DNA from: an uncultured Pelagibacteraceae bacterium
Lineage (GTDB): Bacteria; Pseudomonadota; Alphaproteobacteria; Pelagibacterales; Pelagibacteraceae
Reading direction: 5' to 3'
NCBI GenBank assembly: GCA_902592285.1
Contig: CACJED010000008.1
Coordinates: 1-38,936 of the forward strand
DNA: 38,936 bases
Part shown: positions 1 through 8,177 of the stretch, one piece after another
Numbering within the stretch: the first letter of the stretch is position 1
Layout: each line of letters begins with the position of its first letter
Translations under genes and position numbers: made by a program
Notes under the pieces: generated by a model
The model's database searches: none
What the model was told of the DNA's origin: nothing
What the model saw: only the letters and a program-made list of their open reading frames with translations

Positions 1-178
1 ATTTATCTCTCATAGCCATACCAATATCTAATACATGATCTTTTGGATCAATCTCTTGTAAAATTCTTTCTCTAAAATCTTTTTGATTTTTTAAATAGTA
101 ATTATTAATTTTAGTTTTTTTGATTAAATTGATTAAATCATCATTTGTTTTGGCAGGATTTCCAATAATTTTTTTCAT
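1..178 (-). CDS. Partial methyltransferase-like protein, N-terminus only
   Basis: This gene runs off the left edge; only its first 59 codons are present, from the ATG whose complement is at 176-178. The visible protein is lysine-rich and ends in HVLDIGMAMRDK (about residues 48-59). That resembles motif I (hydrophobic-LDIG) of class I SAM-dependent methyltransferases, preceded by a helical region as expected. It is 60 bp downstream of the flavoprotein gene on the same strand and could be the last gene of that transcript. Function beyond probable SAM binding cannot be judged from the fragment. Confidence 0.55.
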   Translation of the reverse strand, partial: MKKIIGNPAKTNDDLINLIKKTKINNYYLKNQKDFRERILQEIDPKDHVLDIGMAMRDK

Positions 179-238
179 TTAATAAAATTATATATGAATC
201 TAATTGAAAGATCTATTTAATGATAACTAATTATAATT

Positions 239-838
239 TTAAGGAACCAACCAAGCATTTTTATTAGTTTCCAAATCAAACTTTGCTCTTCGATGCCCTT
301 TAGCAGCTAGATATAGCCACTCAATAGATTTAATTTCACATTTGATTACTGTAAAATTTTTATAACCCTCTTCACTTTGTTCTATTGTGTAATCAAAATC
401 TTCTAATTTAGATATCATTCCAGAAGTTGGATTTTCCGATTTAGTTCCTGGAGGATTATCAGTTAAATAGCAACGTCTACTTATATGTTGAGTTTTTTTC
501 CATGACTCTTCAGTTGTAGAATTTTGATTATTAACTTCACATTCTACTTTTACTCTTAACTGTATCTTTTCTTCTTTATCGTAGAAAACTAGAGAGGCAT
601 TCTTATTTTTTTTAAGAATATCCACCTTTGGAGATCTTATATCAGTATGAAATTGTAGTAGATTGTTTGCTCTATCTGATTTACGTAGAACAACAATTCT
701 ACCATCTACTTCATCTTGATGAGCACATATGAAAACAGGAATTCTAAATGGTGAACCCCTGTTAGTCACAGCATCATCTAGCATAGACCAATACTTATTT
801 TGAATTTCTTCTAGGTTTTCATAGTATGCCGGTTGCAT
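239..838 (-). CDS. Pyridoxamine 5'-phosphate oxidase-like FMN-binding split-barrel protein
   Basis: A 199-residue protein with the FMN split-barrel pattern of the PNPOx-like (Alr4036-type) family. VVLRKSDRANN is followed by LQFHTDIRSPKVDIL near residues 48-76, the usual phosphate/FMN-binding strand pair. The C-terminus carries HRRAKFD, resembling the basic substrate/FMN-contacting end of PdxH relatives. Family members bind FMN and oxidise or reduce small substrates; whether this one makes pyridoxal phosphate is unclear, because it lacks a full PdxH C-terminal signature. Its start lies 3 bases after the stop of the 3-hydroxyisobutyrate dehydrogenase-like gene, so the two are almost certainly co-transcribed. 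Family is fairly sure, substrate unknown. Confidence 0.8.
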   Translation of the reverse strand: MQPAYYENLEEIQNKYWSMLDDAVTNRGSPFRIPVFICAHQDEVDGRIVVLRKSDRANNLLQFHTDIRSPKVDILKKNKNASLVFYDKEEKIQLRVKVECEVNNQNSTTEESWKKTQHISRRCYLTDNPPGTKSENPTSGMISKLEDFDYTIEQSEEGYKNFTVIKCEIKSIEWLYLAAKGHRRAKFDLETNKNAWLVP

Positions 839-841
839 ACA

Positions 842-1711
842 TTACTTTCTAAATCTTTTAATTAAACTTGATGTATCCCATCTATTTCCACCCAAACCTT
901 GAACTTCTCCATAAAATTTATCCACAAGTTCTGTTACAGGTAATAGTGAACCATTATTTTTTGCTTCATCCATAGCTATCTTTAAATCTTTTCTCATCCA
1001 GTCAACTGCAAAACCAAAATCAAATTTATCATCAATCATTGTTTTATATCTATTTTCCATTTGCCAGGATTGAGCAGCACCTTTTGAAATTACCTCAATA
1101 ACATCTTTCATGTTTAATCCAGCTCTCATTCCAAAATTAATTCCTTCAGACAATCCTTGAACTAATCCAGCTATACAAATTTGATTAACCATCTTAGCCA
1201 ATTGACCACAACCAGCTTTACCGAGTAATTTCATTTTTTTGCTGTAACAATCAATTTTATCTTTTGCTTTATCAAAGTCTACTTGATCCCCACCAATCAT
1301 AACTGTTAGTGCACCATTTTCTGCACCAGCTTGCCCACCAGATACTGGGGCATCTAAAGCGCCGAAACCATTTTTTTTTGCATAATTATAAATTTCTCTA
1401 GCAATTGTTGCAGAGGCTGTTGTGTTATCAATATAAACTGCACCTTTTTTAATTGTTTTAAACGCACCATTATCACCAAATGTAACTTCTCTTAAATCAT
1501 TATCATTTCCAACACATGTAAAAACGTATTCAGCACCTTTTGCAGCTTCAGCTGGAGTTTCAGCTATTTTACCTTTGTGTTCTTTAATCCATTTTTCTGC
1601 TTTTGATTTTGTTCTGTTAAAAACAGTTACATTGTGACCACCTTTTGATATATAACCTGCCATTGGATAACCCATGACACCAAGTCCTATGAAAGCAACA
1701 TTACAACTCAT
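842..1711 (-). CDS. 3-hydroxyisobutyrate dehydrogenase-family NAD(P)-dependent reductase
   Basis: A 289-residue beta-hydroxyacid dehydrogenase. The N-terminus has the Rossmann dinucleotide motif GLGVMG (residues 9-14), the substrate-binding DAPVSGG lies at 120-126, and the catalytic lysine is probably K173 in GQLAKMVNQ. The length is typical. The family oxidises 3-hydroxyisobutyrate (valine breakdown) or reduces tartronate semialdehyde (glyoxylate/glycerate route); the sequence alone does not separate these, so no symbol is given. It is the first gene of a short minus-strand operon with the PNPOx-like gene. Its ATG is only 8 bases from the ATG of the divergent MFS gene, so its promoter must lie inside that gene. 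Confidence 0.9.
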   Translation of the reverse strand: MSCNVAFIGLGVMGYPMAGYISKGGHNVTVFNRTKSKAEKWIKEHKGKIAETPAEAAKGAEYVFTCVGNDNDLREVTFGDNGAFKTIKKGAVYIDNTTASATIAREIYNYAKKNGFGALDAPVSGGQAGAENGALTVMIGGDQVDFDKAKDKIDCYSKKMKLLGKAGCGQLAKMVNQICIAGLVQGLSEGINFGMRAGLNMKDVIEVISKGAAQSWQMENRYKTMIDDKFDFGFAVDWMRKDLKIAMDEAKNNGSLLPVTELVDKFYGEVQGLGGNRWDTSSLIKRFRK

Positions 1712-1719
1712 AATTTTTT

Positions 1720-2925
1720 ATGTTTAATAGTTTAAGTTTAAAAGTAATTGTCTTTGGATTTATTTTTACATTTTTTTCTAGCTTTGGACAGAGTTTTTTT
1801 CTTGGATTGTTTAATTCTAGTATTAGAGATGCTTTATCAATCACACATGGACAATTTGGCTCAATTTATGCATCAGCAACTTTGTTGAGTAGTATTGTTT
1901 TAATTTGGGTTGGAAAAAAAATAGATGATGTAAGTATATTGAAGTTTGCATCTTATGTGATAATTTTTTTATCTATTTCCTGCTTTATATTTTCAAAAAT
2001 TTCATCCATTATTTTTTTATTTATAGGGATTTTTTTAATGCGTTTAGCTGGACAAGGATTATCTAGTCATACTGCAACAACAACTTTATCTCGCTTTTTT
2101 GATAAAAATAGAGGAAGAGCTTTGAGCATAGGGTGGTTAGGATTGTCATTCGCTGAATTTATGATGCCAGTTTTAATTGTTTTTTTATTAACTTTTATAG
2201 GGTGGAGAGATATCTGGACTTCAATTTCTATTTTAGTGATAATAGTTTTACCAGTTGCAACTTTTATTTTAGTTAAAGAAGTAAAACTAGATTCCAGAGA
2301 AGATTCTAAGATTGAGGAGAGTAATAAAGAAATTAAACAATGGAAAAGAATAGAAGTTTTAAAAGATTATAGATTTTACATAATATGCATGACCATGTTG
2401 GCTATGCCATGGATTGCTACAGGCTCTTTTGTTTATCAGTCATTTATAACTTCTTCTAAAGAATGGGGTCCTTATGTGATTGCACAATCTTTTATGATTT
2501 ACTCGGTTTTATCAGTAATCACTCTTTTTATTTCTGGTTTTTTAATTGATAAATTTTCTAGTAGAAAATTACTAATCTATATGAATGTTCCTCTTTTTTT
2601 TGGAACTATAGTTCTTTACTATTTTGATACTCCATTGTCGTCATTTGTTTTTTTTGGTTTACTTGGAGTGACTAATGGGCTTGCGAATGTACTAGGTTCT
2701 TCAACTTGGGCTGAGATTTATGGAGTCAAACATATTGGATCTATAAAGGCATTAACTACTGCTCTGATGGTATTTTCAACTGCATTTGGTACTGCTTTAT
2801 TTGGTTTCCTAATTGATATTGGTTTTTCAATCGAACAAATATCTGTTGTTTCAGGAACCTATATCTTTGGCTCAATTATTTTTCTTTATCTGGTAAAAAA
2901 TAAGCTAAATCCACATTATTTATAA
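1720..2925 (+). CDS. Major facilitator superfamily transporter
   Basis: A 401-residue, strongly hydrophobic protein with about twelve predicted membrane helices in two halves and a charged cytoplasmic loop near residues 187-215 (KEVKLDSREDSKIEES...). Loop motifs typical of MFS appear after helix 2 (GKKIDD) and in the second half (GFLIDKFSSRK). It probably sits in the inner membrane as a secondary transporter; the substrate cannot be read from sequence. The first helix starts at about residue 8, which supports this ATG. It is divergent from the 3-hydroxyisobutyrate dehydrogenase-like gene with only 8 bases between start codons, so the pair may share regulation and possibly a substrate pathway (inference). 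Confidence 0.88.
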   Translation: MFNSLSLKVIVFGFIFTFFSSFGQSFFLGLFNSSIRDALSITHGQFGSIYASATLLSSIVLIWVGKKIDDVSILKFASYVIIFLSISCFIFSKISSIIFLFIGIFLMRLAGQGLSSHTATTTLSRFFDKNRGRALSIGWLGLSFAEFMMPVLIVFLLTFIGWRDIWTSISILVIIVLPVATFILVKEVKLDSREDSKIEESNKEIKQWKRIEVLKDYRFYIICMTMLAMPWIATGSFVYQSFITSSKEWGPYVIAQSFMIYSVLSVITLFISGFLIDKFSSRKLLIYMNVPLFFGTIVLYYFDTPLSSFVFFGLLGVTNGLANVLGSSTWAEIYGVKHIGSIKALTTALMVFSTAFGTALFGFLIDIGFSIEQISVVSGTYIFGSIIFLYLVKNKLNPHYL

Positions 2926-2933
2926 AATAGAAC

Positions 2934-2962
2934 TTGATTTTTAAAGACTCACTGTGTAGATA
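2934..2962 (+). promoter_or_regulatory. Candidate sigma70 promoter for rpoZ
   Basis: TTGATT (2934-2939) and TAGATA (2957-2962) are separated by 17 bases and lie immediately after the MFS gene. The -10 match is weak (3 of 6). Only 6 bases separate the -10 element from the rpoZ ATG at 2969, which would place the start of transcription on or next to the start codon. Confidence 0.35.
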
Positions 2963-2968
2963 CTCCGC

Positions 2969-3502
2969 ATGGCTAGAGTAACAGTAGAAGATTGTATAGA
3001 TAAAGTAGATAGTCCTTATGAATTAGTGCTCGTAGCAAAAGAAAGAGCCACTCAATTAAACACAGGGATAGAACCTACACTAGATAGGGATAACGATAAA
3101 AATACAGTCATAGCACTTAGAGAAATAGCTGAAGAAAATGTTAAAGTTCCTGATTTAACTGAAAGTGCAGTTTACAAATTAAGAAAACATGTAGAACAAG
3201 TTGATGATGGTTCTGAGGATGATGAAGAAGTGGGTGATGATTTTGAAAGTTTATATAAAGGTGAAATTTCAAAAAGTGGTACACCAATCCTTCCATCGAA
3301 AAGAGCTAGAAAAGCCCCAGAAAAGATACAATTATCTAAAGATGATTTGGCTGAATTATCAAATGCAGCTAAACCAGATGTTAATTCAACTCAAGAAGAG
3401 ACAGTTAACGAACAAGGCGAAGTTTCTTTAAACGATGTATCAGAGTCTGAAAACCCTGAAGTAGATACATCATTAGAGGACACTGAGGCTTCAAACTCTT
3501 AA
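2969..3502 (+). CDS. rpoZ: RNA polymerase omega subunit with long acidic C-terminal tail
   Basis: The N-terminal about 75 residues match omega: [13 protein letters not shown], then [15 protein letters not shown] (helices that clamp the beta' C-terminus), then [13 protein letters not shown]. Omega stabilises beta' and assists polymerase assembly. The protein is 177 residues, against about 90 in E. coli and roughly 130 in many alphaproteobacteria. From about residue 98 the sequence is a low-complexity Asp/Glu/Ser-rich tail broken by one basic patch ([12 protein letters not shown]). The reading frame is intact and ends 10 bases before dusA, so the tail looks genuine. No clear ribosome-binding site precedes the ATG. 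Confidence 0.93.
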   Translation: MARVTVEDCIDKVDSPYELVLVAKERATQLNTGIEPTLDRDNDKNTVIALREIAEENVKVPDLTESAVYKLRKHVEQVDDGSEDDEEVGDDFESLYKGEISKSGTPILPSKRARKAPEKIQLSKDDLAELSNAAKPDVNSTQEETVNEQGEVSLNDVSESENPEVDTSLEDTEASNS

Positions 3503-3512
3503 AAAGCAAATC

Positions 3513-4505
3513 ATGAATAGGAAGGTATCTGTTGCTCCTATGATGGACTGTACAGATCGTCATGAACGTTTTTTTTTAAGATTAATTTCAAAAAATACTC
3601 TTCTTTATACGGAGATGATTGTTGATGAAGCAATAAATAGAGGAGACAAAAAAAAATTATTAGAGTTTAATATTAATGAAAAACCTGTCGCACTTCAATT
3701 AGGTGGCTCCTCGCCAAAACTTTTAGCTGAAGCTACTAAAGTAGGTGAAGATTTTGGTTATGATGAAATTAATTTGAATCTAGGTTGTCCAAGTCGGAAA
3801 GTTGAAAAAAATAAATTTGGGGCTTGTTTAATGAAAGAGCCAGATTTAGTTGCTGACTGTTTAAGCAAAATGCAATCAGTAACAAAATTACCCGTAACAA
3901 TTAAAACAAGAATTGGATATGATGATGTAGAAGATTATGATAATTTTTATAAATTTATTTCGAAATTAAAAGCAACTGGAGTAAAAACTTTTATCATACA
4001 TGCCAGAAAAGCAATGTTGGGTAAATTTACTCCAAAGCAAAATTTGAATATTCCACCTCTTAAATATGAATATGTATACAAATTAAAACAAGATTTTCCT
4101 AACGAGGAGATAATCATAAATGGAGGAATAAGTTCTGCAGAAGAAATAATACCTCATTTACAAAAAACTGATGGAGTAATGATTGGAAGAGCAGCCTATC
4201 ATACTCCTTATTTATTAGCAGATGTTGAAAAAAAAATATTTTGTAATGATGAAGTTCCGAGTAGAAAAGATGTAATAGAGCAACTTATACCCTATGTAAA
4301 AGATGAATTAAAAAAAGGAACAAGACTTAATCAAATCATGAGACATACACTAGGTTTGTTCCATGGACAAACTGGAGCTAGTAATTGGAAAAGGTACTTA
4401 AGTGAAAATATGTGTGTGAGAGATGCTGATGTTAAAAAAATTGATCACTTAATGGATAAAATTAAATATAATAATGTTGATACAAGAGTAGGACAATCTG
4501 CTTAA
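3513..4505 (+). CDS. dusA: tRNA-dihydrouridine synthase A
   Basis: A 330-residue FMN-dependent TIM-barrel enzyme that reduces uridine to dihydrouridine in the tRNA D-loop. The N-terminal VAPMMDCTDRHERFF binds FMN. NLNLGCPSRKV carries the catalytic cysteine (C92), and KFGACLMKEP follows at 101-110. The later phosphate-binding segments INGGI and GVMIGRAAY are also present. The C-terminal RHTLGLFHGQTGASNWKRYL is characteristic of the DusA subfamily. The length is normal. It follows rpoZ by 10 bases and is probably co-transcribed. Confidence 0.95.
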   Translation: MNRKVSVAPMMDCTDRHERFFLRLISKNTLLYTEMIVDEAINRGDKKKLLEFNINEKPVALQLGGSSPKLLAEATKVGEDFGYDEINLNLGCPSRKVEKNKFGACLMKEPDLVADCLSKMQSVTKLPVTIKTRIGYDDVEDYDNFYKFISKLKATGVKTFIIHARKAMLGKFTPKQNLNIPPLKYEYVYKLKQDFPNEEIIINGGISSAEEIIPHLQKTDGVMIGRAAYHTPYLLADVEKKIFCNDEVPSRKDVIEQLIPYVKDELKKGTRLNQIMRHTLGLFHGQTGASNWKRYLSENMCVRDADVKKIDHLMDKIKYNNVDTRVGQSA

Positions 4506-4545
4506 TTCTATTTTATCAAACCAGTATTCTTTATATATACTTTTA

Positions 4546-5331
4546 ATGATCGCTACAGCTTTTCCAGTAGGTTTTTTTGCAGGATTATTTGGTATAGGAG
4601 GAGGATTAATTACAGTGCCTTTTCTTTTTTTTATATTTGAAGCACTAGGTGTCGATAAGAACTTTTTAATGCATCTAGCAGTCGGTACTTCTTTTGCAAT
4701 TATTATTCCTACTTCTATGGTTTCAGTCTATACACATAACAAGCATAAATCTGTAGATACTAACATTGTAAAAACCTATGGTTTATTTGTTATTATAGGC
4801 GTGTTGCTTGGAACTACATTTGCAGCAACGATGAAAACAAAATCATTAGTTATTTTTTTTACAATTGTTGTATTTTTTTTAGGTACTTATTTACTTATAA
4901 ATTCAAACAAACAAACTATAAGCAAAAATAAATTTAAATTACATTTTAGGATAATATTTGGATTAATTTCTGGTTTTGTATCTGCACCGATGGGTATTGG
5001 TGGTGCAGTAATGAATGTTCCAATATTAAAATATTTTGGTTATCCAATAAAAAAAGCTATTGGAAGTGCTGCAACAATTGGTTTTATAATAGCATTGTGT
5101 GGAGCATTAGGATTTTGGTATTCTGGTTTAATATTAAATGTAAAATTACCTTTAAGTATTGGATTTATTAATGTTCCTGCATTTTTAATTTTCATCCCAA
5201 TAACAATGTTCATGGCAAAAGTAGGTGCTAATCAAGCACATAAAATTGACAAAGTAAAACTTCAAGTTTTTTTTGGAATTTTTTTATTTGTGGTTGGAAC
5301 TATTTTTATTTACAGATACTCAAGTCTCTAA
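4546..5331 (+). CDS. TSUP (TauE/SafE) family membrane transporter
   Basis: A 261-residue membrane protein with about eight helices and the internal duplication typical of the family: GLFGIGGGLITVP at residues 13-25 and SAPMGIGGAVMNVP at 146-159. Members export sulfite, sulfoacetate or other organosulfur anions, or take up similar anions; the substrate here is unknown. The ATG has no clear Shine-Dalgarno sequence. An in-frame stop at 4489-4491 limits any upstream extension to 18 codons with no ATG, GTG or TTG, though the hydrophobic codons just upstream would complete the first helix, so a rare start codon is possible. It is 40 bases after dusA. Confidence 0.88.
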   Translation: MIATAFPVGFFAGLFGIGGGLITVPFLFFIFEALGVDKNFLMHLAVGTSFAIIIPTSMVSVYTHNKHKSVDTNIVKTYGLFVIIGVLLGTTFAATMKTKSLVIFFTIVVFFLGTYLLINSNKQTISKNKFKLHFRIIFGLISGFVSAPMGIGGAVMNVPILKYFGYPIKKAIGSAATIGFIIALCGALGFWYSGLILNVKLPLSIGFINVPAFLIFIPITMFMAKVGANQAHKIDKVKLQVFFGIFLFVVGTIFIYRYSSL

Positions 5332-5366
5332 AAAAACAGGGCGGTTTCAGTCTCCCTCTACCGCCC
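5330..5366 (-). terminator. GC-rich intrinsic terminator, active polarity to the left
   Basis: GGGCGGT (5339-5345) pairs with ACCGCCC (5360-5366) in a perfect 7-bp stem with a 14-base loop, the most GC-rich hairpin in this AT-rich window. Read on the minus strand, the stem is followed after two bases by a run of seven T (complement of A5330-5336), the classic intrinsic terminator layout. On the plus strand the stem is followed by ATATTTAATT, a poor U-tract, so it would be a weaker terminator for the transporter gene. Confidence 0.6.
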
Positions 5367-5472
5367 ATATTTAATTATTAATCGATTCTATTAAAAAAAT
5401 ATAACACGTAAAAAGTGTATTTTTATTAATGTTTATAAATTTTATCAATAGATACTTGAAATCTTGATTTTT
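5331..5472 (-). ncRNA. Candidate small RNA, about 140 nt, not recognised
   Basis: No protein gene lies on the minus strand here, yet a promoter-like pair (complement of 5503-5508 TTGATT, 18-base spacer, complement of 5479-5484 TATAAT) is followed about 110 bases later by the GC-rich hairpin and T-run at 5330-5366. Transcription would start near 5472 and end near 5331, opposite the stop codon of the transporter gene. Besides the terminator stem, the transcript holds a short AU-rich hairpin (ACAC 5404-5407 with GTGT 5415-5418). The terminator loop contains AGAGGGAGA on this strand, and a CU-rich CTCCCTCT on the other. It matches no RNA family I recognise, and expression is unproven. Confidence 0.4.
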
Positions 5473-5478
5473 GAACTC

Positions 5479-5508
5479 ATTATAAACACTTAAAAGTTTC
5501 TTAATCAA
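5479..5508 (-). promoter_or_regulatory. Candidate sigma70 promoter reading left
   Basis: On the minus strand, TTGATT (complement of 5503-5508) is followed after 18 bases by a perfect TATAAT (complement of 5479-5484). No minus-strand coding gene follows, only the candidate small RNA with its terminator. Confidence 0.4.
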
Positions 5509-5538
5509 TATTAAGTTGTTACATTTTTGTTTTAAAAA

Positions 5539-6636
5539 ATGAAAAAGAAAACAAAAAAAAACATTAACTCAAAATTTAAAAATTTAAACTTAAGTTTATT
5601 AAAATCGTTTACCAATAAAACAAAAAAAAAATTTGAAAATTATATAAGTGATTATCAAAAAAAAAGAATTAAAGATAAAATTGATAATGAGAAAAGATTA
5701 AAGGCTGAGAGAAAAAAAGAAATTTTGCTTGAACAAAAATTATTAAAAAAAGAAAAAATTCAAAAATTAAAAGAAGAAAAACTTCAAATCTTAAAACAAA
5801 AAAAATTAATTACAGACAATGAAAAACAAGTAAGAAAAAATGAGGAAAAAAGAAAAAAACTTGAAGCAAAAAGATTAAAGATAGAACAACAAAAAATTAA
5901 AGATGAGGAAGCAAAAAAATTAAGAGAAGATGCTCATAAATTAAAAGAGGAAGAACTTCGAATCAAAATGCTCGAACGTCAAAGGATTAGAGAGGAAAAA
6001 AATAAGATTAAAGAGGAAAAAATTAAATTGAAAGAGTTAGAAAAAGAAAAAATTAGGGAGGAAAAAGAAAAAGAGAGACAAGATAAAGAAAGATTAAAAG
6101 ACATAGAGAAACAAAAAAGACTAGATGAGGAACAAAGAATTAGAGAGGCTGCGAGAAAACTTAAATATGAGGAGGAAAGATTAAGAGAAACTGAAAATAG
6201 ATTAAGACAATTAGAGATAGAAAGACAAAAAGAATTAAGAGAACAATTAATTAAAGAACAGGCTGAACAAAGAGAGAAAGAGGAAACAATCCGTCTGAGA
6301 GAAGAAAAAATTAAGGCTGAAGAGCGAGAAAAATTACAAATAGAAAGAGATGAAAGAGAAAGAAAGGAAGAATTAAGAAAAGAGGAAGAGGAAAGAAAAA
6401 GAATTGAAGAGGAAAAAGAAAAAGCATTAATGGAAAAAAAAGCGGAAGAAAAAAGAATTGAGGAAGAAAATAGAAGAATAAAAGAATGGGAACAAAAATT
6501 TGATGAAGAACAACAAAAAAAAGAAGAGGAATTAATTAAAAGATTTTATAGAAATGAGGAAAATGCAAGACAATCAAGCAGAATACTAGAGTCAGATAAT
6601 CAAAATATTGAACAAGATAATAATGAAAAAAATTAA
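5539..6636 (+). CDS. Highly charged ER/K-rich helical protein, unknown function
   Basis: A 365-residue protein, overwhelmingly Glu, Lys, Arg, Gln and Leu. After a basic N-terminus (about residues 1-45, with a slightly amphipathic NLNLSLLKSFTNKTKKKFENYI), residues 45-325 form continuous helix with short alternating acidic and basic runs (for example RIREEKNKIKEEKIKLKELE). This fits a long coiled coil or a stable single alpha-helix. The tail (about 340-365) is polar and Asn/Asp-rich. There is no signal peptide, membrane segment or folded-domain motif. No homologous function is recognised; a scaffold or spacer role is only a guess. The intact frame over 1 kb supports a real gene. It stands alone, convergent with the phosphohexomutase gene. 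Confidence 0.8.
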   Translation: MKKKTKKNINSKFKNLNLSLLKSFTNKTKKKFENYISDYQKKRIKDKIDNEKRLKAERKKEILLEQKLLKKEKIQKLKEEKLQILKQKKLITDNEKQVRKNEEKRKKLEAKRLKIEQQKIKDEEAKKLREDAHKLKEEELRIKMLERQRIREEKNKIKEEKIKLKELEKEKIREEKEKERQDKERLKDIEKQKRLDEEQRIREAARKLKYEEERLRETENRLRQLEIERQKELREQLIKEQAEQREKEETIRLREEKIKAEEREKLQIERDERERKEELRKEEEERKRIEEEKEKALMEKKAEEKRIEEENRRIKEWEQKFDEEQQKKEEELIKRFYRNEENARQSSRILESDNQNIEQDNNEKN

Positions 6637-6656
6637 AATTACTTATTAAATTTTTT
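6626..6656. terminator. Weak AT-only bidirectional terminator between convergent genes
   Basis: AAAAAATT (6627-6634) can pair with AATTTTTT (6649-6656) across a 14-base loop, spanning the 9-base gap between two convergent stop codons. With only A-T pairs the stem is weak; the T- and A-runs could serve both strands. Confidence 0.25.
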
Positions 6657-8100
6657 GATCATATTCACCAATTTTTCCCGTTTTTTTAAGTATCTCATCA
6701 ATAAATTTAAATATATTGATTTTTCTCTCTTCAGAGGTAGGGCTTTCAGTTACAATTACTAAAGATGGCTTGTTAGATGAAGCTCTTATTAAGCCCCATG
6801 AACCATCAGCAAAAGAAAATCTTATACCATTTACAGTCAAAATTTCTGTAATTTGTTGCTTATCAATTAGAAAATTTTTTTCTTTAATTTCTTTAATTTG
6901 TTTAATTAGATCATCTATAACTTCATACTTTTCTTCATCTTTACAAAAAGGAGCCATAGTTGGTGATTGATATGTTTTTGGCAATTCATTTATAATTTCA
7001 CTCATTTTCTTTTTTTGGTTATCCAAGAGATGACAAACTTGAATTGCTGAATTTATTCCATCGTCATATCCATAACCTAGAGGCTGATTGAAAAAAAAAT
7101 GACCGCTTTTTTCAAAACCAGCTAAAGCTTTTTCTTTATTTACTTTTCTTTTAATATGAGAATGACCTGTTTTCCAATAAACAGTTTCACAATTATTTCT
7201 AATTAAAACTTTATCACTTGAATATAAACCCGTTGATTTTACGTCAACAATAAACTTTGAGTTTTGATATTTTTCTGATAAATTTCTAGCTAAAAGTAGA
7301 CCTATTTTGTCAGAAAAAATTTCATTTCCATTGTTATCAATAACACCGACTCTATCCCCATCTCCATCAAATCCAAATCCTATATCAGCATTATTTTCTT
7401 TTACTTTCTTTGCAATCTCGTGAAGCATTTTTAAATCTTCAGGATTTGGATTATATTTCGGAAAATTCCAATTTAAATCACAATCTAACTCTATTACTTC
7501 ACAGCCAACACCTCTTAAAATATCGGGTGCAAAAATACCCGCTGTACCATTACCACATGCAACAACAGCCTTTATCTTATTTTTCAATTTATTCTTAGTA
7601 ATTAAATCGTCTTTATAAATTTTATCGAAATTTTCGATTTGTTTTTCATTTCCATTACCTTCAAAGAAATTTTTGTTTAAAGTAATTTCTTTCAATTCTT
7701 TCATTTCCTCTGGAGCGTGAGTTAAACCTTTTTTGATACCCATTTTTACTCCTGTCCATCCATTTTCATTATGACTAGCAGTAACCATAGCAACAGCATC
7801 TGCATCTAAATTGAATTGTGCAAAATAAACCATAGGAGATAAAGATAAGCCTATATCTTCAATAAAACATCCTGTTGAAATTAAACCTCTTTTAAGCGCG
7901 GTTTTAATTTCTTCACTGTAAGATCTATAGTCATGTCCAACTATCACTCTGGGATTTTCTTTAGTAGTATGTTTCTTTATTTGTGTACCTAAACCTTTTC
8001 CAAGATTTATGATTCCCTCTGAATTGATATCTTTTTCATAAACCCATCGTGCGTCATATTCCCTAAAGCCTAAAGGATCTATTTTTATTGACTGACTCAT
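6646..8100 (-). CDS. Phosphomannomutase/phosphoglucomutase
   Basis: A 484-residue alpha-D-phosphohexomutase with all four signature regions. TASHNENGWTG has the phosphoserine S109. The metal-binding loop DGDGDR is at 245-250. GFEKSGHFFF is the sugar-specificity loop. RASSNKPSLVIVTES is the phosphate-binding loop near the C-terminus. It interconverts hexose 1- and 6-phosphates, probably mannose and/or glucose, supplying sugar nucleotides for envelope polysaccharide. The length and loop fit the bifunctional PMM/PGM group rather than GlmM (no GxxxSGEQSGH-type loop). It is a single gene, convergent with the charged helical gene and divergent from nrdA. Confidence 0.9.
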   Translation of the reverse strand: MSQSIKIDPLGFREYDARWVYEKDINSEGIINLGKGLGTQIKKHTTKENPRVIVGHDYRSYSEEIKTALKRGLISTGCFIEDIGLSLSPMVYFAQFNLDADAVAMVTASHNENGWTGVKMGIKKGLTHAPEEMKELKEITLNKNFFEGNGNEKQIENFDKIYKDDLITKNKLKNKIKAVVACGNGTAGIFAPDILRGVGCEVIELDCDLNWNFPKYNPNPEDLKMLHEIAKKVKENNADIGFGFDGDGDRVGVIDNNGNEIFSDKIGLLLARNLSEKYQNSKFIVDVKSTGLYSSDKVLIRNNCETVYWKTGHSHIKRKVNKEKALAGFEKSGHFFFNQPLGYGYDDGINSAIQVCHLLDNQKKKMSEIINELPKTYQSPTMAPFCKDEEKYEVIDDLIKQIKEIKEKNFLIDKQQITEILTVNGIRFSFADGSWGLIRASSNKPSLVIVTESPTSEERKINIFKFIDEILKKTGKIGEYDQKI

Positions 8101-8177
8101 ACTGTTAATTACTTACCTTTTTTTTATTTTTATGGTTGAATTTTTTTTATTCTGTTCTATAAATGTTCTATTGATTT

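Noticed and set aside
3201..3431. Frame overlapping rpoZ on the same strand
   Set aside because: It encodes a low-complexity Met/Lys/Gln sequence and lies wholly inside the well-supported rpoZ gene.
4498..4546. Earlier start for the TSUP transporter
   Set aside because: The upstream in-frame codons are hydrophobic and plausible, but offer only CTG, ATT or ATA as starts before an in-frame stop at 4489; the ATG is kept.
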